Shown: positions 6,939 through 15,851 of the stretch, one piece after another
How positions within the stretch are numbered: position 1 is the stretch's first letter
Layout of the letters: each line of letters starts with the position of its first letter
Assembly: GCF_000423845.1 (NCBI RefSeq)
Contig: NZ_AUIT01000014.1
Coordinates: forward strand, 1 to 46,109
Direction of reading: 5' to 3'
Source: Thermodesulfobacterium hveragerdense DSM 12571
GTDB taxonomy: Bacteria > Desulfobacterota > Thermodesulfobacteria > Thermodesulfobacteriales > Thermodesulfobacteriaceae
Length of the DNA stretch: 46,109 bases
Notes under the pieces: model-generated
Told to the model about the DNA's origin: nothing
Databases searched by the model: none
Seen by the model: only the letters and a program-made list of their open reading frames with translations
Made by a program: the position numbers and the translations under genes

Positions 6939-8137
6939 GAGTCTTCTGAGTTTAGATGTTGAATAACCTTAGGTATTAGAAGAAAAGCAGGGAGAGAAAC
7001 CAGAAAGGTTATACCAAAAAATAAGGTATACCCTAAATAGGTGGTTAAAACCCCTGATAAGCTTCTTGATAAGGTTAAAGAAAGGCTAAACAGAGTAGAA
7101 AAAACCGCATACTGGGTTGAAGAAAACTCTTTCTGACAGAGTTTGGTAAGAAAGGTAACAAAGGCTGCTGTGCCAAGGCCTCCGGTAAAGCTTTCGATTA
7201 CAGAGGCTAAATAAACAGTCTCTTTGGGAAGAGCTGAAATAGAGGCGAAGGTATAACCTAAGTTGGAAAAGGCTTGAAATAAACCTAATGTTAGCAAGGA
7301 TTTTTTGGCCGTCCATCTGCTGGAAAGATATCCTCCTAAAAGGGACCCCAGTATGGTAAGAATACTTCCGATAGACCCTGCGATCATCCCTATTTCTAAC
7401 CGGGAAAAACCTCTGTCCACCCAAAAGGGATAAACCATCGCCCCAAGCAAAGAATCCCCTATTTTGTAAGTAAAGACAAACAAGAGAAGGGTGAAAACCC
7501 CTTTCCTTTTTAGTATCTCAGCGATGGGTAGAATAAACTGCTCTTTTAGAGAATAAGTTTTTTTAGGTGGGTTGTGTTTAAGAAAAGGGTTGAGTAGTAA
7601 AAACAGCCCTATGGATAAACCTATAAGAAAGATTAGATAAAATACCGGTTTAAACCCTAAGTAATGGCTTACCGCAACCAACCCACCTCCAAAAGTAATC
7701 AGGGCTAATCGATAGGCTGCTATCCTTAGGCCATTGGCTTTTCCTAAGGTAGCAGTAGGGATCCACTCTACCACAAAACCATCGGCAGCGGTATCAAAAA
7801 CCGAAGAAAAAAAACAAAGCAGGATAAGCAAGATGAAAAAGGTGAGTCCTTGGGGAGGAGTAAAGGCTAAAGATAAGATAACTATCCCGATGTTTATTAA
7901 AGATATTCCCATCCAAAAAGTTTTATTAAAATACCGGTCTATCAAAGGAGCCCAGAAAAGTCTTAGACTCCAGGGCAAACTTGCTAAAGAAAAAAGTCCG
8001 ATGTGTAGCAAACTTATTCCTTCTGTCCTTAAAAATACAGGAATAAAGGTATAGAAAAACCCAAAAGGAAGGCCAGAAAAGAAATAGATAAGACTTAGAT
8101 AAATAAGTTTTTGAGTTTCTTCTGGGAATTTTCGCAT
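6935..8137 (-). CDS. Major facilitator superfamily transporter, AmpG-like
   Basis: A 400-residue integral membrane protein with about 12 predicted helices. The opening resembles the AmpG/PAT group of MFS carriers: SGLPFGFFYTFIPVFLRTEG and the LPWSLRLFWAPLIDR motif after helix 2. AmpG imports anhydromuropeptides during cell-wall recycling, but related carriers move other solutes, so the substrate stays open. The ATG at 8137 was preferred to an upstream TTG at 8203 because the conserved sequence starts there. The stop overlaps the multihaem cytochrome stop by four bases in a convergent arrangement, with no terminator between. Confidence 0.8.
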   Translation of the reverse strand: MRKFPEETQKLIYLSLIYFFSGLPFGFFYTFIPVFLRTEGISLLHIGLFSLASLPWSLRLFWAPLIDRYFNKTFWMGISLINIGIVILSLAFTPPQGLTFFILLILLCFFSSVFDTAADGFVVEWIPTATLGKANGLRIAAYRLALITFGGGLVAVSHYLGFKPVFYLIFLIGLSIGLFLLLNPFLKHNPPKKTYSLKEQFILPIAEILKRKGVFTLLLFVFTYKIGDSLLGAMVYPFWVDRGFSRLEIGMIAGSIGSILTILGSLLGGYLSSRWTAKKSLLTLGLFQAFSNLGYTFASISALPKETVYLASVIESFTGGLGTAAFVTFLTKLCQKEFSSTQYAVFSTLFSLSLTLSRSLSGVLTTYLGYTLFFGITFLVSLPAFLLIPKVIQHLNSEDS

Positions 8138-8249
8138 ATAACCTACTATTTTACAACCAATTTTTAAGATTGGCACGTTATTTTTTGTCTGGGTAAAACC
8201 CAAAAATGTTTTAAAATATGATCGAAAAAGAATTAGGAGGCTTTCTTAA

Positions 8250-9089
8250 ATGCTTTATGAAATAAACGTAAAAGTTCCCAGAGAAAAAGAGGAAGAAATA
8301 GAAGAAGTGCTTTATCAGTTGCTTTCTCAAGGTTGGGAAACAGCCTATCAAGAAGACAAGGTGGTTTTTAGGTTTTACTTTAAAGAGGATAGTCCAGCAT
8401 TAGAAGAAATTGAGAAAGCCTTAGCTAAATACCCTTTTGTGGAGTTAGAATATAAAGTTTTTGAAGAAAAGAACTGGGCAGAACTTTGGAAAGCAAACTT
8501 TAAGCCTTTAAAAGTGGGGAAGCATCTTTGGGTTATTCCTCCCTGGGAAGAAGGTTTTAGCACGCAGGGTCAGGTGGTGATCGTAATAGAACCAGGGCAG
8601 GCCTTTGGAACAGGGCATCATCCTACAACCCAGATGATGCTTGAGTACATAGAATACTTTGCCTTGACTAAGGGACAAAACAGTCTTTATAAGGTGCTTG
8701 ACCTTGGCTGTGGAACAGGTATCTTAGCCATAGCCTGTGCTAAACTTTTACCTAAAGCCAAAATCTGGGCAGTAGACATAGATGAAGAAGCTCTAAAAGC
8801 CTGTTTGGAAAATCTTCAGTTAAACCAGGTAGAAGGAAGGGTTTTGGTAAGTAAGGAAGTCCCTGCTGAAAAGTTTGAGTTGATACTTGCCAACATAGGC
8901 TATAGAGAGCTTAAAAATCTTTCTCAAAAGATGGTTGAAATCTCTGAGAAAGGAAAAACAAATATTTTTTTAACAGGCATCTTAACCGAAGATGCAGAGG
9001 AGATGTTAAGAATATATGAAGCTTTAGGTTATCGGTTGTTAGAAAAAAAGTTTTTAAAAGAGTGGGCCTTTCTGTGGATGGAGTTTTAA
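8250..9089 (+). CDS. prmA: Ribosomal protein L11 methyltransferase PrmA
   Basis: PrmA trimethylates ribosomal protein L11 using S-adenosylmethionine. The 279-residue protein has the N-terminal L11-recognition domain (residues 1-75), the linker motif NWAELWKANFKPLKVG, and a class I methyltransferase domain with EPGQAFGTGHHPTT and motif I VLDLGCGTGILAIA. AGGAGG lies 9 bases before the ATG. It is a single-gene unit, convergent with the radical SAM gene and overlapping it by four bases. Confidence 0.95.
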   Translation: MLYEINVKVPREKEEEIEEVLYQLLSQGWETAYQEDKVVFRFYFKEDSPALEEIEKALAKYPFVELEYKVFEEKNWAELWKANFKPLKVGKHLWVIPPWEEGFSTQGQVVIVIEPGQAFGTGHHPTTQMMLEYIEYFALTKGQNSLYKVLDLGCGTGILAIACAKLLPKAKIWAVDIDEEALKACLENLQLNQVEGRVLVSKEVPAEKFELILANIGYRELKNLSQKMVEISEKGKTNIFLTGILTEDAEEMLRIYEALGYRLLEKKFLKEWAFLWMEF

Positions 9090-10414
9090 ACTGTTGTTAA
9101 CCTATGTCTTATGGTTCTTGCCAAATTTTTAATTCTTTCTATGTCTTCCCAAACAGGTTTTTTAAAGGCAGGAAACACCGAGTTGTTGTGGAAGATAGGG
9201 TCATCTTCTAAGGGATAGCGGGAGTAAGTTTTAGCCAGTTCAAAAAAAGGAGTCCCTGGGATAGGTGAAAACTCTGCTAAACAAGGACTTACTCCTATTT
9301 TTTCAAGGAAAAATAGGGCCTTTTCCACTTCTTTAAAGTTTTCTTCAGGGATTCCGTAAAGAACATAGGCTCCTAATTCTTTGGCAGTAAACCCTGCCTG
9401 CTTAAGGCAGTAGGCTGCCTCTATGAATTCTTCAAGAGTAACTTTATGGTCAAACCGATTTTCTACCCTTTCAAGCCCAAGTCTTATGGTTTTAAATCCT
9501 GCTTGTTTTAAAAGTAAGGTAACCTCTTTATCTATAAACCTTGCATGCACTGCATTAGGGGTATGAAACCTTATGTTGAGTTTGGAATCGATAATCTTTT
9601 CTAAAAAGGGTCTTAATTTTTTTTCAAAATTAAAAAGTAAGGCATCGTCATAAAAAGCAAAATCTTTAACTCCGTAGGTTTTGTGCCAAAAAAATACCTC
9701 TTCCCAAATCTCTTCAGCTGCCCTTTCTTTATAACAAGGATAAAGCTTTTTAGAAGCACAGTAAGGACAGTTAAATGGGCACCCCAGACTGGTCATGATA
9801 ACCACGTAAGGTATTCTGGTTTGCAGGTCAAAAATAGGATAGTCATGAATAAAAGGTGGATTAGAAGGAGCAAAGTCCCTTTTAATCTGGGTGAGGAATT
9901 CTTCCTCTTCTTGGGTAACCACAAAGGTTTTTGTGTCTGGATAGTGTGATAAAAACTGTAAGAGGTGGTCTTTACAGAGTTTAGCGTAGATTCCTCCTAT
10001 GTAAATCGGGGTTTGAGGATAATTTTTAGCAAAAAAATCTATAAGAGAGAAAAGCCCAGGATACCAGTAGGTAAGGGTGGTGGTAATAAAGACTGCTTTA
10101 AATTTAAGACGAGATATTTTATGCTTAAAGGTTTCGAAAGGAAGTCCATAGCGATAAAACCTTCTTGGTACGTCTTGAAAAAAATAGGGTTTTGGCACAG
10201 GTTGTTTATAAAAATGACCTGTTCCAAAGCTCCTTCTCTTAGGAAGCTTAGGTAGTTCTTCTGCAAAGGGGTCAAGCAGGTCTAAATAATAAATTTTATA
10301 TCCTAACTTTCTTAACTTACCCCCTATATATAGTAATCCATAAGGTTTAAGCCAGAAATCATAGGCAGAAAAGTCATATATCCAAGGATTAATAAATAAA
10401 AAATCTACTTCCAA
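9086..10414 (-). CDS. B12-binding-domain radical SAM protein
   Basis: A 442-residue protein with an N-terminal Rossmann-like cobalamin-binding type domain (FINPWIYDF, GLLYIGGKLRKLGYKIYYLD) and a central radical SAM domain whose SLGCPFNCPYCASKK gives the three cysteines for the [4Fe-4S] cluster. The LRLGLERVENRFDHKVT region is usual for this Elongator-like fold. A canonical cobalamin DXHXXG motif is not seen, so B12 may not be bound. The reaction is unknown. The start is a TTG at 10414 with a weak ribosome binding site, three bases after the rhodanese stop, suggesting translational coupling. Confidence 0.82.
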   Translation of the reverse strand: MEVDFLFINPWIYDFSAYDFWLKPYGLLYIGGKLRKLGYKIYYLDLLDPFAEELPKLPKRRSFGTGHFYKQPVPKPYFFQDVPRRFYRYGLPFETFKHKISRLKFKAVFITTTLTYWYPGLFSLIDFFAKNYPQTPIYIGGIYAKLCKDHLLQFLSHYPDTKTFVVTQEEEEFLTQIKRDFAPSNPPFIHDYPIFDLQTRIPYVVIMTSLGCPFNCPYCASKKLYPCYKERAAEEIWEEVFFWHKTYGVKDFAFYDDALLFNFEKKLRPFLEKIIDSKLNIRFHTPNAVHARFIDKEVTLLLKQAGFKTIRLGLERVENRFDHKVTLEEFIEAAYCLKQAGFTAKELGAYVLYGIPEENFKEVEKALFFLEKIGVSPCLAEFSPIPGTPFFELAKTYSRYPLEDDPIFHNNSVFPAFKKPVWEDIERIKNLARTIRHRLTTV

Positions 10415-10417
10415 CTT

Positions 10418-10894
10418 TTACCAGCTAAGCCCCACCACACTTCTTCCGGCTGCTTTGGCAAGCTCAGAAATACCGCCATCAAGGACTATAGCTTTATACC
10501 CAAGCATGTTAAGAGGTAAACTGGCAGCAATCGCTCTGGCTCCGGTGTGGCAAACTACCACGATTAATTTATCCTTAGGAAGGTTCTTAAGGTTTTCCTC
10601 TTTAAAAAGTTCATGCATCGGTATTTCTATCGTGTTAGGAATAGACACCCTAACAAAATTTTTTTCTTGAGGGGTTCTTATGTCCAAAACCACAAAAGGT
10701 TCTTTTTTCTCAATCATCTCAAACAGATTTTTTACACTTATCATACAGGGTTTCTTAGCTATTACCTCTGGTGTAAGCTTAGAGAAAAAACTATCAAACT
10801 TTTTAGCAAGTTCTACATCATAACCCCAACCCTGCCCTAAGTATAAAACACAAATCAACAACCCTAATCCAACTTTCTGTAAAATCCCTTTCAT
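10418..10894 (-). CDS. Exported rhodanese-like domain protein
   Basis: A 158-residue protein with an N-terminal signal peptide (hydrophobic residues 8-22, probable cleavage after GWG) and one rhodanese domain. The active-site Cys115 lies in VVCHTGARAIAASLPL, and the domain ends VLDGGISELAKA. Such single-domain periplasmic rhodaneses bind or transfer sulfane sulfur, which would suit a sulfur-metabolising cell; the actual acceptor is unknown. The ATG at 10894 was chosen because AGGAGGGG lies just upstream and the signal peptide begins there. Confidence 0.87.
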   Translation of the reverse strand: MKGILQKVGLGLLICVLYLGQGWGYDVELAKKFDSFFSKLTPEVIAKKPCMISVKNLFEMIEKKEPFVVLDIRTPQEKNFVRVSIPNTIEIPMHELFKEENLKNLPKDKLIVVVCHTGARAIAASLPLNMLGYKAIVLDGGISELAKAAGRSVVGLSW

Positions 10895-10922
10895 AGGCCC
10901 CTCCTTTTTATTATTTTTAAAA

Positions 10923-10951
10923 ATTATAAAACACAAATTATTCTAATTCAA
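10923..10951 (-). promoter_or_regulatory. Possible promoter of the rhodanese-radical SAM pair
   Basis: On the minus strand TTGAAT (10951-10946) is followed after 17 bases by a perfect TATAAT (10928-10923), inside the very end of the upstream gene and about 30 bases before the rhodanese start. Confidence 0.5.
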
Positions 10952-11879
10952 GAGGAAAGGGGTTTAAAAAGACCTGGTTTTTGAGGTAATGGTCTTCAAA
11001 CCTAAACGTCCAGGCTCTAAGAATTTCAAGAAGGGTGTTTTTGGAAGCTTTCCCTTTTTTGTAGCGTTCTATCAACCATAGAAAGTGTTTCCTTTCTCCA
11101 GGTGTTAGTTTAGAAGAGAAATGGCCAAACACATGAAGTAATACATTTATTTCCTTTCCTTTTGTAGGAGGTTGAGATAAGACTTTTTTAAAAAGGGTTT
11201 TGTAGTTTTCCAAGGTTTGATTAAAAGGGAAAATTTTTCCCCAGGCAACCAGTTGTCCTAACTTTTTAAGTCCTTCTGGTGAATAGCTCATCAAAAGATA
11301 TTTATATCTTTGATGAAAGGCTATAAGGTCTTTGAAAGATTCTGCTTTGGTTAAAAAGTTTCTTAGGTCTGCCAGACTAAAAATCTTTGTGAGAAAGTTT
11401 TCTCTAATAAAAGGATCATGAAGCCTTCCGTCGTCTTCGACAGGAATGTCAGGAAAGATTTTCTCAGCCTCTATCGCAAAAATACCCTTTCCTCTACCGA
11501 TAGGAAAGGTGCCTTCTCTATCTTTATACCAGCGGGTTCCAGAAACTCCGCAGGAAGGAGATCGACTTTTTAACAAAAAACCGTCTATATCTTTAAGGTT
11601 CTCAAGAAATTTTTTAGAAAAGTTTAACATTTCTTCTGTCAAATCTCTTTTTTTAGCTGGTTGAAAGACTCCAAGTTTCCCCTCTTTTTTGTAGACAATA
11701 ATCCTATCTCGTGGTACAGGAAGACCTATGTCTACTTCTGGGCAAACCTTTACAAACTCACAGAAATTAGAGAGTTTTTTAGATAAAGGAAAAATAATAG
11801 GATTTCCGTCATATCTCGTGTTTTCTCCTAAAAGGCAGGTGCTTATAACCAACTTAGGTTTTAGGTGATTTGTGTCCAT
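10938..11879 (-). CDS. DUF523 and DUF1722 protein (YbgA-like)
   Basis: A 313-residue two-domain protein. The first half is DUF523, with conserved cysteines in STCLLGENTRYDG, KVCPEVDIGLPVPRD and KSRSPSCGV. The second half (from about residue 190) is a DUF1722/YbgA-type helical domain with HQRYKYLLMSYSPEGLKKLG. The same fusion occurs in many bacteria. No biochemical role is firmly assigned; the cysteines could bind a metal or an Fe-S cluster. The gene is monocistronic or leads the rhodanese-radical SAM group, 43 bases before the rhodanese start. Confidence 0.85.
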   Translation of the reverse strand: MDTNHLKPKLVISTCLLGENTRYDGNPIIFPLSKKLSNFCEFVKVCPEVDIGLPVPRDRIIVYKKEGKLGVFQPAKKRDLTEEMLNFSKKFLENLKDIDGFLLKSRSPSCGVSGTRWYKDREGTFPIGRGKGIFAIEAEKIFPDIPVEDDGRLHDPFIRENFLTKIFSLADLRNFLTKAESFKDLIAFHQRYKYLLMSYSPEGLKKLGQLVAWGKIFPFNQTLENYKTLFKKVLSQPPTKGKEINVLLHVFGHFSSKLTPGERKHFLWLIERYKKGKASKNTLLEILRAWTFRFEDHYLKNQVFLNPFPLELE

Positions 11880-12023
11880 TTTAAAGTTCTTATAACTTAG
11901 TTATACATAAAAATATTATAAAACTTAATTCCATAAAGGAAAAGGTCATAGTGTTTCATTCGATAGAGAAAAATTGAGATGTCTGATTTTACTAAGTTTA
12001 AAACCTTATTTTTTGAGAACACG

Positions 12024-12051
12024 TTGGCAAAACCAAAAATTAAGATAAAAT
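12024..12051 (+). promoter_or_regulatory. Promoter of leuA
   Basis: TTGGCA (12024-12029), a 16-base spacer, then TAAAAT (12046-12051). It lies 34 bases before the start codon in the 206-base gap 11880-12085. No attenuator, T-box or leader peptide was recognised in that gap. Confidence 0.65.
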
Positions 12052-12085
12052 TTTTACTTAAAAAATCTTATTAAGGAGGGTTACC

Positions 12086-13726
12086 TTGAATCCCAGAATA
12101 GTGTTTTTCGATACCACCCTTAGAGATGGAGAGCAGTCTCCTGGGGTATCATTGGACTTAAAACAAAAGATAGAGATAGCCAAGGCTTTGGAAGAGTTAG
12201 GTATAGACGTAATAGAGGCAGGGTTTCCTATAACATCTCCCGGGGATTTTGAGGGAGTAAAAAACGTGGCTAAGGAGATGAAAAGATGTACTGTTGCGGC
12301 CTTAGCCAGGGCTAATCAAAAAGACATAGAGGTAGCCTGGGAGGCTATCAAGCACGCTGTGTCTCCCAGGATCCACACCTTTATAGCTACTTCTGACATT
12401 CATCTTAAGTATAAACTGAAAAAAGACAGGTCTCAGGTATTAGAAATTGCCAGAGAAGCTGTAAAGTATGCCTGCTCTTTGTGCCCTAACGTTGAATTTT
12501 CTGCCGAGGATGCAACCAGAAGTGATTGGGAATATTTGGCTCAAGTGGTGATAGAGGTGGTAAAAGCAGGAGCCACCACCATCAACATTCCTGATACCGT
12601 GGGTTATACAGTCCCTCAGGAGTATTATAACCTGTTTAAATTTTTGGTAGAAAAATTGATAGCTGCTGGATACGAAGAAGACCTGAAATCTGGGCGTTTA
12701 AGACTTTCTGTTCATTGCCATAACGACCTTGGGCTTGCGGTTTCTAATTCCCTTTCTGCCATCTTAGCCGGTGCAACTCAAATAGAAGGTACGATAAACG
12801 GTATTGGAGAAAGGGCAGGAAATGCTGCCTTGGAAGAAGTTATAATGGCTCTAAAAATTAGAAAAGACTTCTTTGAAAGGTCCTTAGGATATCCTTTAGA
12901 GGTAAACATTGCTACTAAAAAAATAGTTCCTACCAGCCAGCTTGTTTCCAAATATACCGGAATGTTGGTACAGCCTAATAAGGCTATTGTTGGAGCCAAT
13001 GCCTTTGCTCACGAATCTGGTATCCATCAACATGGTGTTATCTGTGAACGAACGACCTATGAGATTATTAAGCCAGAAGAGGTAGGTTGGACTGGGTCTG
13101 CTATCGTTCTCGGTAAACACTCAGGAAGACATGCCCTGTCTTTTAAACTAAAAAGCAGAGGCTGGCAGTTTGATGATACCGTTTTAACTAAGGTTTTTGA
13201 AAAGTTTAGGGAAGAAATAAAGGATGTTTTAAGAAAGATTGAAGAAGAACATTTAGAAGGAATCCTTCTAGATCTCTTTTGTGAAAAAGAGTATCGTTAT
13301 GAGTTAGTTTCTTCTCAGGTGATAAGTGTATTGAGTGGCTCATTAAAGCCGGTTGCTCAGGTAGAGATAAGAGATAATCTTTCCGGAAATAAAGTAGCTG
13401 TAGGTTTAGGGATAGGGCCTATAGATGCAGCCTATAAAGCAGTAGCTCAAGCCTTAGGTTATAGTTTTAATGGAGAAGAAAAAGATAAAAAAAATCTCAA
13501 ACTCGTAGATTTTAACATCAGTGCCCTTACAGGTGGGACCTCTTCTGAGGGAGTCTGTAGTGTGATCATAGAAGACGAACCAGGGTTAAAAACCGCAGGG
13601 CTTGGTAAAGACGGAGATATCGTTATAGCAAGTATTAAGGCTTTCTTAAAGGCTTTAAACCGGTTAGAAGTTTTAAAAATAAAAGAAAAAGAGCTGAAAA
13701 GCCAGGTATTAACCTTAGCAAAATAA
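12086..13726 (+). CDS. leuA: 2-isopropylmalate synthase
   Basis: LeuA condenses acetyl-CoA with 2-oxoisovalerate, the first committed step to leucine. The 546-residue protein has the DRE-TIM barrel motif FDTTLRDGEQSPGVSL, the metal site SVHCHNDLGLAVSNS, and the GERAGNAALEE segment. A C-terminal allosteric domain starts about residue 400. Length and domain order fit LeuA type 1. The start is a TTG at 12086 with AAGGAGGG five bases upstream. The gene stands alone with its own promoter and terminator; leuB, leuC and leuD are not here. A second family member, cimA, lies at 40438-42024. Confidence 0.93.
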   Translation: MNPRIVFFDTTLRDGEQSPGVSLDLKQKIEIAKALEELGIDVIEAGFPITSPGDFEGVKNVAKEMKRCTVAALARANQKDIEVAWEAIKHAVSPRIHTFIATSDIHLKYKLKKDRSQVLEIAREAVKYACSLCPNVEFSAEDATRSDWEYLAQVVIEVVKAGATTINIPDTVGYTVPQEYYNLFKFLVEKLIAAGYEEDLKSGRLRLSVHCHNDLGLAVSNSLSAILAGATQIEGTINGIGERAGNAALEEVIMALKIRKDFFERSLGYPLEVNIATKKIVPTSQLVSKYTGMLVQPNKAIVGANAFAHESGIHQHGVICERTTYEIIKPEEVGWTGSAIVLGKHSGRHALSFKLKSRGWQFDDTVLTKVFEKFREEIKDVLRKIEEEHLEGILLDLFCEKEYRYELVSSQVISVLSGSLKPVAQVEIRDNLSGNKVAVGLGIGPIDAAYKAVAQALGYSFNGEEKDKKNLKLVDFNISALTGGTSSEGVCSVIIEDEPGLKTAGLGKDGDIVIASIKAFLKALNRLEVLKIKEKELKSQVLTLAK

Positions 13727-13734
13727 GTTTTTAG

Positions 13735-13783
13735 CCCTTAGCCTCAAAAATAAGGTTAATTTGAGGCTAAGGGTTTGGTTTTT
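13735..13783 (+). terminator. Intrinsic terminator of leuA
   Basis: A perfect 14-bp stem (13735-13748 with 13760-13773) with an 11-base loop is followed by TTTGGTTTTT. The 3' arm holds the stop codon of the opposing TPR lipoprotein gene. On the minus strand the hairpin is followed by an A-rich tract, so it should work only for leuA. Confidence 0.85.
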
Positions 13784-14654
13784 CAAGATATTTTCTTTCT
13801 AATAAATATAACCTTTCAGAAGCTTTGTTAGCCCACTCAGAATTTGGTTCAAGTAAAACAACCGAATTCCATAAATCTTTAGCCAATTTAAGATCGCCTT
13901 CTCTAAAGGCTATTTCTCCTAAATAAAAGCGTGCTTCACTGGAATATTTGTCTATTTCTAAGGCCTTTTTAAAATAGAACTTGGCTGAGGTAAGGTCGTT
14001 TTCACTAAGATATACATAACCAAGATAGACTATAGCCTTTGGATATCTTGGATTTTCTCTAAATGCTTCAATCAAAATGCTTTTAGCTTTTTCCTTTTGG
14101 TCTAAGAGAAAATAAGCCCATCCTAAATTGGTTTTAGCCATGTAAGCATTGGTATAGTAAGGATTCTGAATCGCCTTTTCCAGATATTCTATGGCTTTAT
14201 GATAATTCTGTTGTAAGAGCATCAAAGAGCCAAGGTTGTTATAGGCCTCTGAATAATCAGGTTTAATGCTGATAGCGTCTTTAAAAGCTTGTCTGGCTTT
14301 TTCGTAATCTTTTTTACCTATGTAGGCTAATCCTAAAAGGTTATAAACCTCTGGGTCACATTTTTCTTTTTTGTTTTGCAAGGCTTTTTTGAGATCTTCT
14401 ATCGTTCCTGGATTGGTGGCGTTTTCTAAAAGTTGTAAAATTCTTCTTATGTCACAGATATCACACTGGCTTGATTTTTCCGCTAATTCAAGCTCTTTTA
14501 AAGCCTCGGTATAACGTTTTTCTTGAATAAACGTCTGAGCGATTTCTTTATGAGAAGAGATTTTTTGCTCAAAATACTGAGAACTTGCTCTACATCCTCC
14601 TAAAACCAAAGTAAAAACAACACCTAACCCTAACCACACTAAATGTTTTTTCAT
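13767..14654 (-). CDS. TPR-repeat lipoprotein
   Basis: A 295-residue protein with a lipoprotein signal peptide (MKKHLVWLGLGVVFTLVLGG then Cys21) and six or so tetratricopeptide repeats between residues 35 and 285, for example PEVYNLLGLAYIGKKDYEKA and AKFYFKKALEIDKYSSEARF. TPR arrays mediate protein contacts; this layout resembles the pilotin PilF and cell-wall scaffold lipoproteins, but no partner is visible. Its stop codon lies inside the leuA terminator hairpin. It is the last gene of a five-gene minus-strand group. Confidence 0.85.
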   Translation of the reverse strand: MKKHLVWLGLGVVFTLVLGGCRASSQYFEQKISSHKEIAQTFIQEKRYTEALKELELAEKSSQCDICDIRRILQLLENATNPGTIEDLKKALQNKKEKCDPEVYNLLGLAYIGKKDYEKARQAFKDAISIKPDYSEAYNNLGSLMLLQQNYHKAIEYLEKAIQNPYYTNAYMAKTNLGWAYFLLDQKEKAKSILIEAFRENPRYPKAIVYLGYVYLSENDLTSAKFYFKKALEIDKYSSEARFYLGEIAFREGDLKLAKDLWNSVVLLEPNSEWANKASERLYLLERKYLEKPNP

Positions 14655-14658
14655 AGGC

Positions 14659-15045
14659 TTAACCCTCTAAAAATTTTAAAAATACCTTTCTTGTCCTTGG
14701 TCCGTCATATTCTGCAAAAAAAATCCTTTGCCAGGTACCTAAAACGGGCTTTCCTTTTTCTACAATAAGGGTTAAGGAAGGTCCTGTTATAGAAGATTTC
14801 ACATGTCCTGGGGAGTTTCCTTCCAGATGTTTGTAAGGAAGGTTTTCTGGTGCTATCCTTTCAAAAGCCATGAGCAGGTCTTCTTTTACAGATGGATCAG
14901 CCCCCTCATTAATAATAATACCTGCTGTGGTGTGAGGGACATAAAGTACACAAATTCCATCTTTAGGAGGGAGCTTTTTTAAGACTTCTTCAGTTATGTC
15001 AAGCAACTCAACCTTTTTATGAGTTTTAACAGTAATAACTTCCAT
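14659..15045 (-). CDS. yjbQ: YjbQ family protein (UPF0047)
   Basis: A 128-residue single-domain protein of the YjbQ/UPF0047 family, with VPHTTAGIIINEGADPSVKED and LTLIVEKGKPVLGTWQRIFFAEYDGPR. Weak thiamine phosphate synthase activity has been reported for the family, but its real role is unsettled. The ATG at 15045 was chosen because the family N-terminus (MEVITVKTHKKVELLDIT) starts there, although no good ribosome binding site precedes it; a TTG at 15081 would add 12 residues. It lies five bases before the TPR lipoprotein gene. Confidence 0.88.
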   Translation of the reverse strand: MEVITVKTHKKVELLDITEEVLKKLPPKDGICVLYVPHTTAGIIINEGADPSVKEDLLMAFERIAPENLPYKHLEGNSPGHVKSSITGPSLTLIVEKGKPVLGTWQRIFFAEYDGPRTRKVFLKFLEG

Positions 15046-15104
15046 GTTATTTTCTATATACCTAAAATTTAAAAAAGTCAATGCCTAAAAAATCAAAAAA
15101 GGGG

Positions 15105-15851
15105 TTAAACCCTCAACAAACCTCCGTTAACATGAAACACGCAGCCTGTGATATAGCTTGCCTTTTCACTGGCTAAAAAAGAAACAAGATAGGCTACTTC
15201 TTCAGGAGTTCCAGGTCTTTTTAAAGGAATTTCTTGCAAAAAAGCTTCTCTAACTTTTTCAGGTAGTTGGTTTGTCATGTCAGTTTCTATGTAGCCTGGA
15301 GCAATAGCATTAACCGTTATGTTTCGCGAAGCAACCTCTAAAGCTAAAGCTTTAGTAAAACCTATGATCCCAGCCTTAGCTGCTGCATAGTTGGTTTGTC
15401 CAGCATTACCACTAAAGGCTACCACCGAAGAGATGTTGATTATTCTCCCCCATTTAGCTTTTGTCATCATCGGGAGAACTGCTTTGGTAACATAAAAAAC
15501 CGAATAGAGGTTGGTTTTAATAACCAAATCCCAGTCTTCTTCTTTCATCCTTAAAAACAAAGCATCTCTGGTGATCCCTGCGTTGTTTACTAAGATTTGA
15601 ATAGGTCCGACAACTTCTTCCACTTCTTTTATAGCTTTTTGAACCTCTTCAGGGTTGGCTACGTCAAACTTAGAAAGATAGGCCTTGGTCCCAAGCTTTT
15701 CTATTTCGGTAGCCAACTTTCTTGCCTTTTCTTCAGATCCTTTGTAATTGATAACTATTTCCGCTCCATCTTTTGCAAGTTGATAGGCTATCGCCCTACC
15801 TATCCCTCTTGAGGCTCCTGTTACTAAAGCCACCTTTCCCTTAAGTTCCAT
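15105..15851 (-). CDS. fabG: 3-oxoacyl-[acyl-carrier-protein] reductase FabG
   Basis: FabG reduces 3-oxoacyl-ACP with NADPH in fatty acid elongation. The 248-residue short-chain dehydrogenase has the cofactor motif VTGASRGIGRAIA, the NNAGITRDALF segment specific to FabG, the catalytic Ser in INISSVVAFSGN with Tyr and Lys in TNYAAAKAGIIGFTKAL, and the C-terminal end ITGCVFHVNGG. AGGAGGTGAT precedes the ATG. The start overlaps the upstream gene by 11 bases. No other fatty acid synthesis genes are adjacent. Confidence 0.93.
   Translation of the reverse strand: MELKGKVALVTGASRGIGRAIAYQLAKDGAEIVINYKGSEEKARKLATEIEKLGTKAYLSKFDVANPEEVQKAIKEVEEVVGPIQILVNNAGITRDALFLRMKEEDWDLVIKTNLYSVFYVTKAVLPMMTKAKWGRIINISSVVAFSGNAGQTNYAAAKAGIIGFTKALALEVASRNITVNAIAPGYIETDMTNQLPEKVREAFLQEIPLKRPGTPEEVAYLVSFLASEKASYITGCVFHVNGGLLRV

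Noticed and set aside
11880-12085. Leader attenuator or T-box upstream of leuA
   Set aside because: No leucine-rich leader peptide, no T-box sequence and no competing hairpins were seen; only a plain promoter and ribosome binding site.
13727-13783. Bidirectional terminator serving leuA and the TPR lipoprotein gene
   Set aside because: On the minus strand the hairpin contains the stop codon and is followed by an A-rich tract, not a T-run, so only the plus direction is supported.
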